DNA of 7,659 nt from JBEBGV01 sp040081265 (GTDB lineage: Bacteria; Acidobacteriota; Vicinamibacteria; Vicinamibacterales; UBA2999). This document shows, in pieces, positions 6,564 to 7,659 of the stretch. The DNA is taken from positions 1 to 7,659 of the forward strand of contig JBEBGV010000126.1 in the NCBI GenBank assembly GCA_040081265.1, in the 5' to 3' direction. Position 1 is the first letter of the stretch, and each line of letters begins with the position of its first letter. The notes beneath the pieces were generated by a model. The model was not told the origin of the DNA and ran no database searches. It worked only from the letters and a program-made list of their open reading frames with translations. The position numbers were made by a program, and so were the translations under genes.

Positions 6564-7334
6564 ATGTATCCAACCCTTTTTCGTATCGGCGATTTCGAGA
6601 TCACCAGCTTCGGCGTACTGGTGGCGATCGGCGTGCTCGTGGCCCTGCAGGTGTTCTCGCGTGAACTCAAGCGGAGCGGACTGCCGGCCTCAGGCGCTGA
6701 CGCGGCGCTCACCGGCGTGCTCGGTGGTCTGATGGGCGCCAAGCTCCTGTGGTCGATCGAGCACCTCGGCGAAGAGCCGTGGCTGTCGCTGGTCCTCAGT
6801 CGCGGCGGGATGAGCTGGTTCGGCGGACTGCTCGGTGGTGTCGGCACCGCGATCATCGCGATGCGGGTGACGGGTGTGCCCGTGCTGGCGACGGTTGCGG
6901 CGGCGACCCCGGCGCTGGCGATCGGTCATGCGATCGGTCGCGTTGGCTGCTTCATGGTGGGCGACGATTACGGCCGTCCGACATCGCTTCCCTGGGGTGT
7001 GGCCTTTCCTGAGGGGCTGCCGCCGACGGTGGACCCGGTGCACCCGACGCAGTTGTACGAGGCGGCGGCGCTGGTGGTGATTGCCTGGCTGTTGATGCGC
7101 TGGCGTCGTGGCCAGGCGCCTGATGCGGCGGTGCTCGGTCGCTATCTCGTACTGGTTGGCGCAGTGCGCTTCGCGATTGAGTTCATCCGCGTCAACGAAC
7201 GAATTGCCGGTCCTCTCACCCTGGCGCACCTGGTGTCGCTGGGCCTCGTCCTGGCCGGGTGTGTGATGCTGCTGAAACCCGCGGCGACTGCTACTGCGTC
7301 AGTGCCGTCCACGTCACGCCGGCGTCGCTCGTAG
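6564..7334 (+). CDS. lgt: Prolipoprotein diacylglyceryl transferase family protein (variant active site)
   Basis: A 256-residue polytopic membrane protein. Lgt moves a diacylglyceryl group from phosphatidylglycerol to the lipobox cysteine of lipoproteins at the inner membrane. Family hallmarks seen: start MYPTLFRIGDFEI with the first helix at about 15-31; SWFGGLLGG at 84-92; GRVGCF at 125-130 followed by GDDYG at 133-137; HPTQLYE at 160-166; RFAIEFIR at 202-209. Aligned by eye to E. coli Lgt, R143, G154, E202, R239 and E243 appear kept (R126, G137, E166, R202, E206). Y26, H103, N146 and E151 appear replaced by F16, F86, C129 and D134. The protein is shorter than the E. coli one (about 290) and ends in SRRRRS, encoded in an overlap with the convergent gene. 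The Shine-Dalgarno is weak (GAG five bases before ATG). The family is secure; retained standard activity is less so, so the symbol is provisional. Confidence 0.85.
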   Translation: MYPTLFRIGDFEITSFGVLVAIGVLVALQVFSRELKRSGLPASGADAALTGVLGGLMGAKLLWSIEHLGEEPWLSLVLSRGGMSWFGGLLGGVGTAIIAMRVTGVPVLATVAAATPALAIGHAIGRVGCFMVGDDYGRPTSLPWGVAFPEGLPPTVDPVHPTQLYEAAALVVIAWLLMRWRRGQAPDAAVLGRYLVLVGAVRFAIEFIRVNERIAGPLTLAHLVSLGLVLAGCVMLLKPAATATASVPSTSRRRRS

Positions 7335-7659
7335 AGAAGAGGGTCCCGTCGCTCGCCGTCACCGTGGCGTTCATCGAATCGATGGCGGCGACCTTCACCA
7401 GGTCTACCTTGCGCGTCATCGACACGTCTTTCCATTCTGATCCCACGGCGAGGAACACCGAGCCGGCCTGACCGACCAGCCAGCAGACCGCAGCTGACGG
7501 TGCGGTGCCCGCGACCACGGTTCTGGCGAGCGCCACGTTCTGCTTGCGCCACACGTCGCCGCCGTCGCTGGTGCGCTCGACGTCCAGTCCGGTGACGCGC
7601 CAGCGGAAGTTGCGATTCGGCGAGCTGATGACGAGCGGTTCAGGGGGCAGGGGAGGCAC
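7291..7659 (-). CDS. C-terminal part of a Ycf48/BNR-like beta-propeller protein (5' end outside window)
   Basis: The frame is open to the right edge and ends at TAG 7293-7291, giving 122 visible residues. The codon at the edge is GTG but is probably an internal valine, so the true start lies outside. Propeller-type repeats are visible: RTSDGGDVWRKQ near residues 29-40, CWLVGQAGSVFLA near 59-71, and ASDGTLFSTSDAGVTW near 102-117. These match the S-x-D-[GA]-G-x-x-W pattern of BNR/Ycf48-like blades. In cyanobacteria Ycf48 assists photosystem II assembly. Non-photosynthetic bacteria carry many relatives of unknown function, some fused to anti-sigma or membrane segments, and nothing here shows such a fusion. 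It is convergent with the Lgt-family gene, and the two overlap by 44 bp (7291-7334). Function unknown. Confidence 0.75.
   Translation of the reverse strand: MPPLPPEPLVISSPNRNFRWRVTGLDVERTSDGGDVWRKQNVALARTVVAGTAPSAAVCWLVGQAGSVFLAVGSEWKDVSMTRKVDLVKVAAIDSMNATVTASDGTLFSTSDAGVTWTALTQ

Noticed and set aside
7316..7325. Perfect palindrome ACGCCGGCGT as a terminator between convergent genes
   Set aside because: It has no loop and no T-tract on either strand, and it lies inside both coding sequences.

Overview
The window is GC-rich bacterial DNA. Long open frames sit almost back to back, and one strand carries an exceptional density of haem-binding CxxCH motifs. Gene content and sequence style (large multihaem cytochromes c with FNH/FPLxGxH spacers, Ala/Pro-rich linkers, a Ycf48-like propeller protein) suggest a soil or sediment bacterium, perhaps Acidobacteriota. 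That assignment is inference and no marker gene proves it.

Layout. Positions 6223 down to 1 (minus strand) hold four tightly coupled genes read right to left: (1) a membrane-anchored NAD(P)H/flavin reductase with a C-terminal [2Fe-2S] domain (6223-4823); (2) a five-helix membrane protein with two His-x13-His helices, probably a di-haem b-type cytochrome (4823-3837, 1-nt overlap with gene 1); (3) an exported cytochrome c with 24 CxxCH motifs (3840-1843, 4-nt overlap with gene 2); (4) a second exported cytochrome c (1832 to beyond position 1, 10-nt gap) built from a 222-bp/74-residue tandem unit carrying three haems each, with 23 CxxCH motifs before the window ends. Gene 4 has no stop codon in the window and its C-terminus is not visible. 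Positions 6224-6563 are a divergent intergenic region with no convincing gene. Positions 6564-7334 (plus strand) encode an Lgt-family protein with substitutions at several positions reported as important in the E. coli enzyme. Its 3' end overlaps tail to tail with a minus-strand gene (7659-7291) that enters from the right and ends in Ycf48/BNR-like repeats.

How the genes may work together (inference). Electrons from NAD(P)H would pass through flavin and [2Fe-2S] in the cytoplasm to the b-haem protein, cross the membrane, and enter one or both multihaem cytochromes outside it. The operon thus looks like a complete cytoplasm-to-exterior electron wire, or the reverse route. At least 47 c-type haems are encoded in about 3.8 kb. 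Numbers of extra histidines match numbers of haem motifs in both cytochromes, which fits bis-histidine ligation throughout. I do not recognise the four-gene set as a named system. It is the main candidate here for something undescribed.
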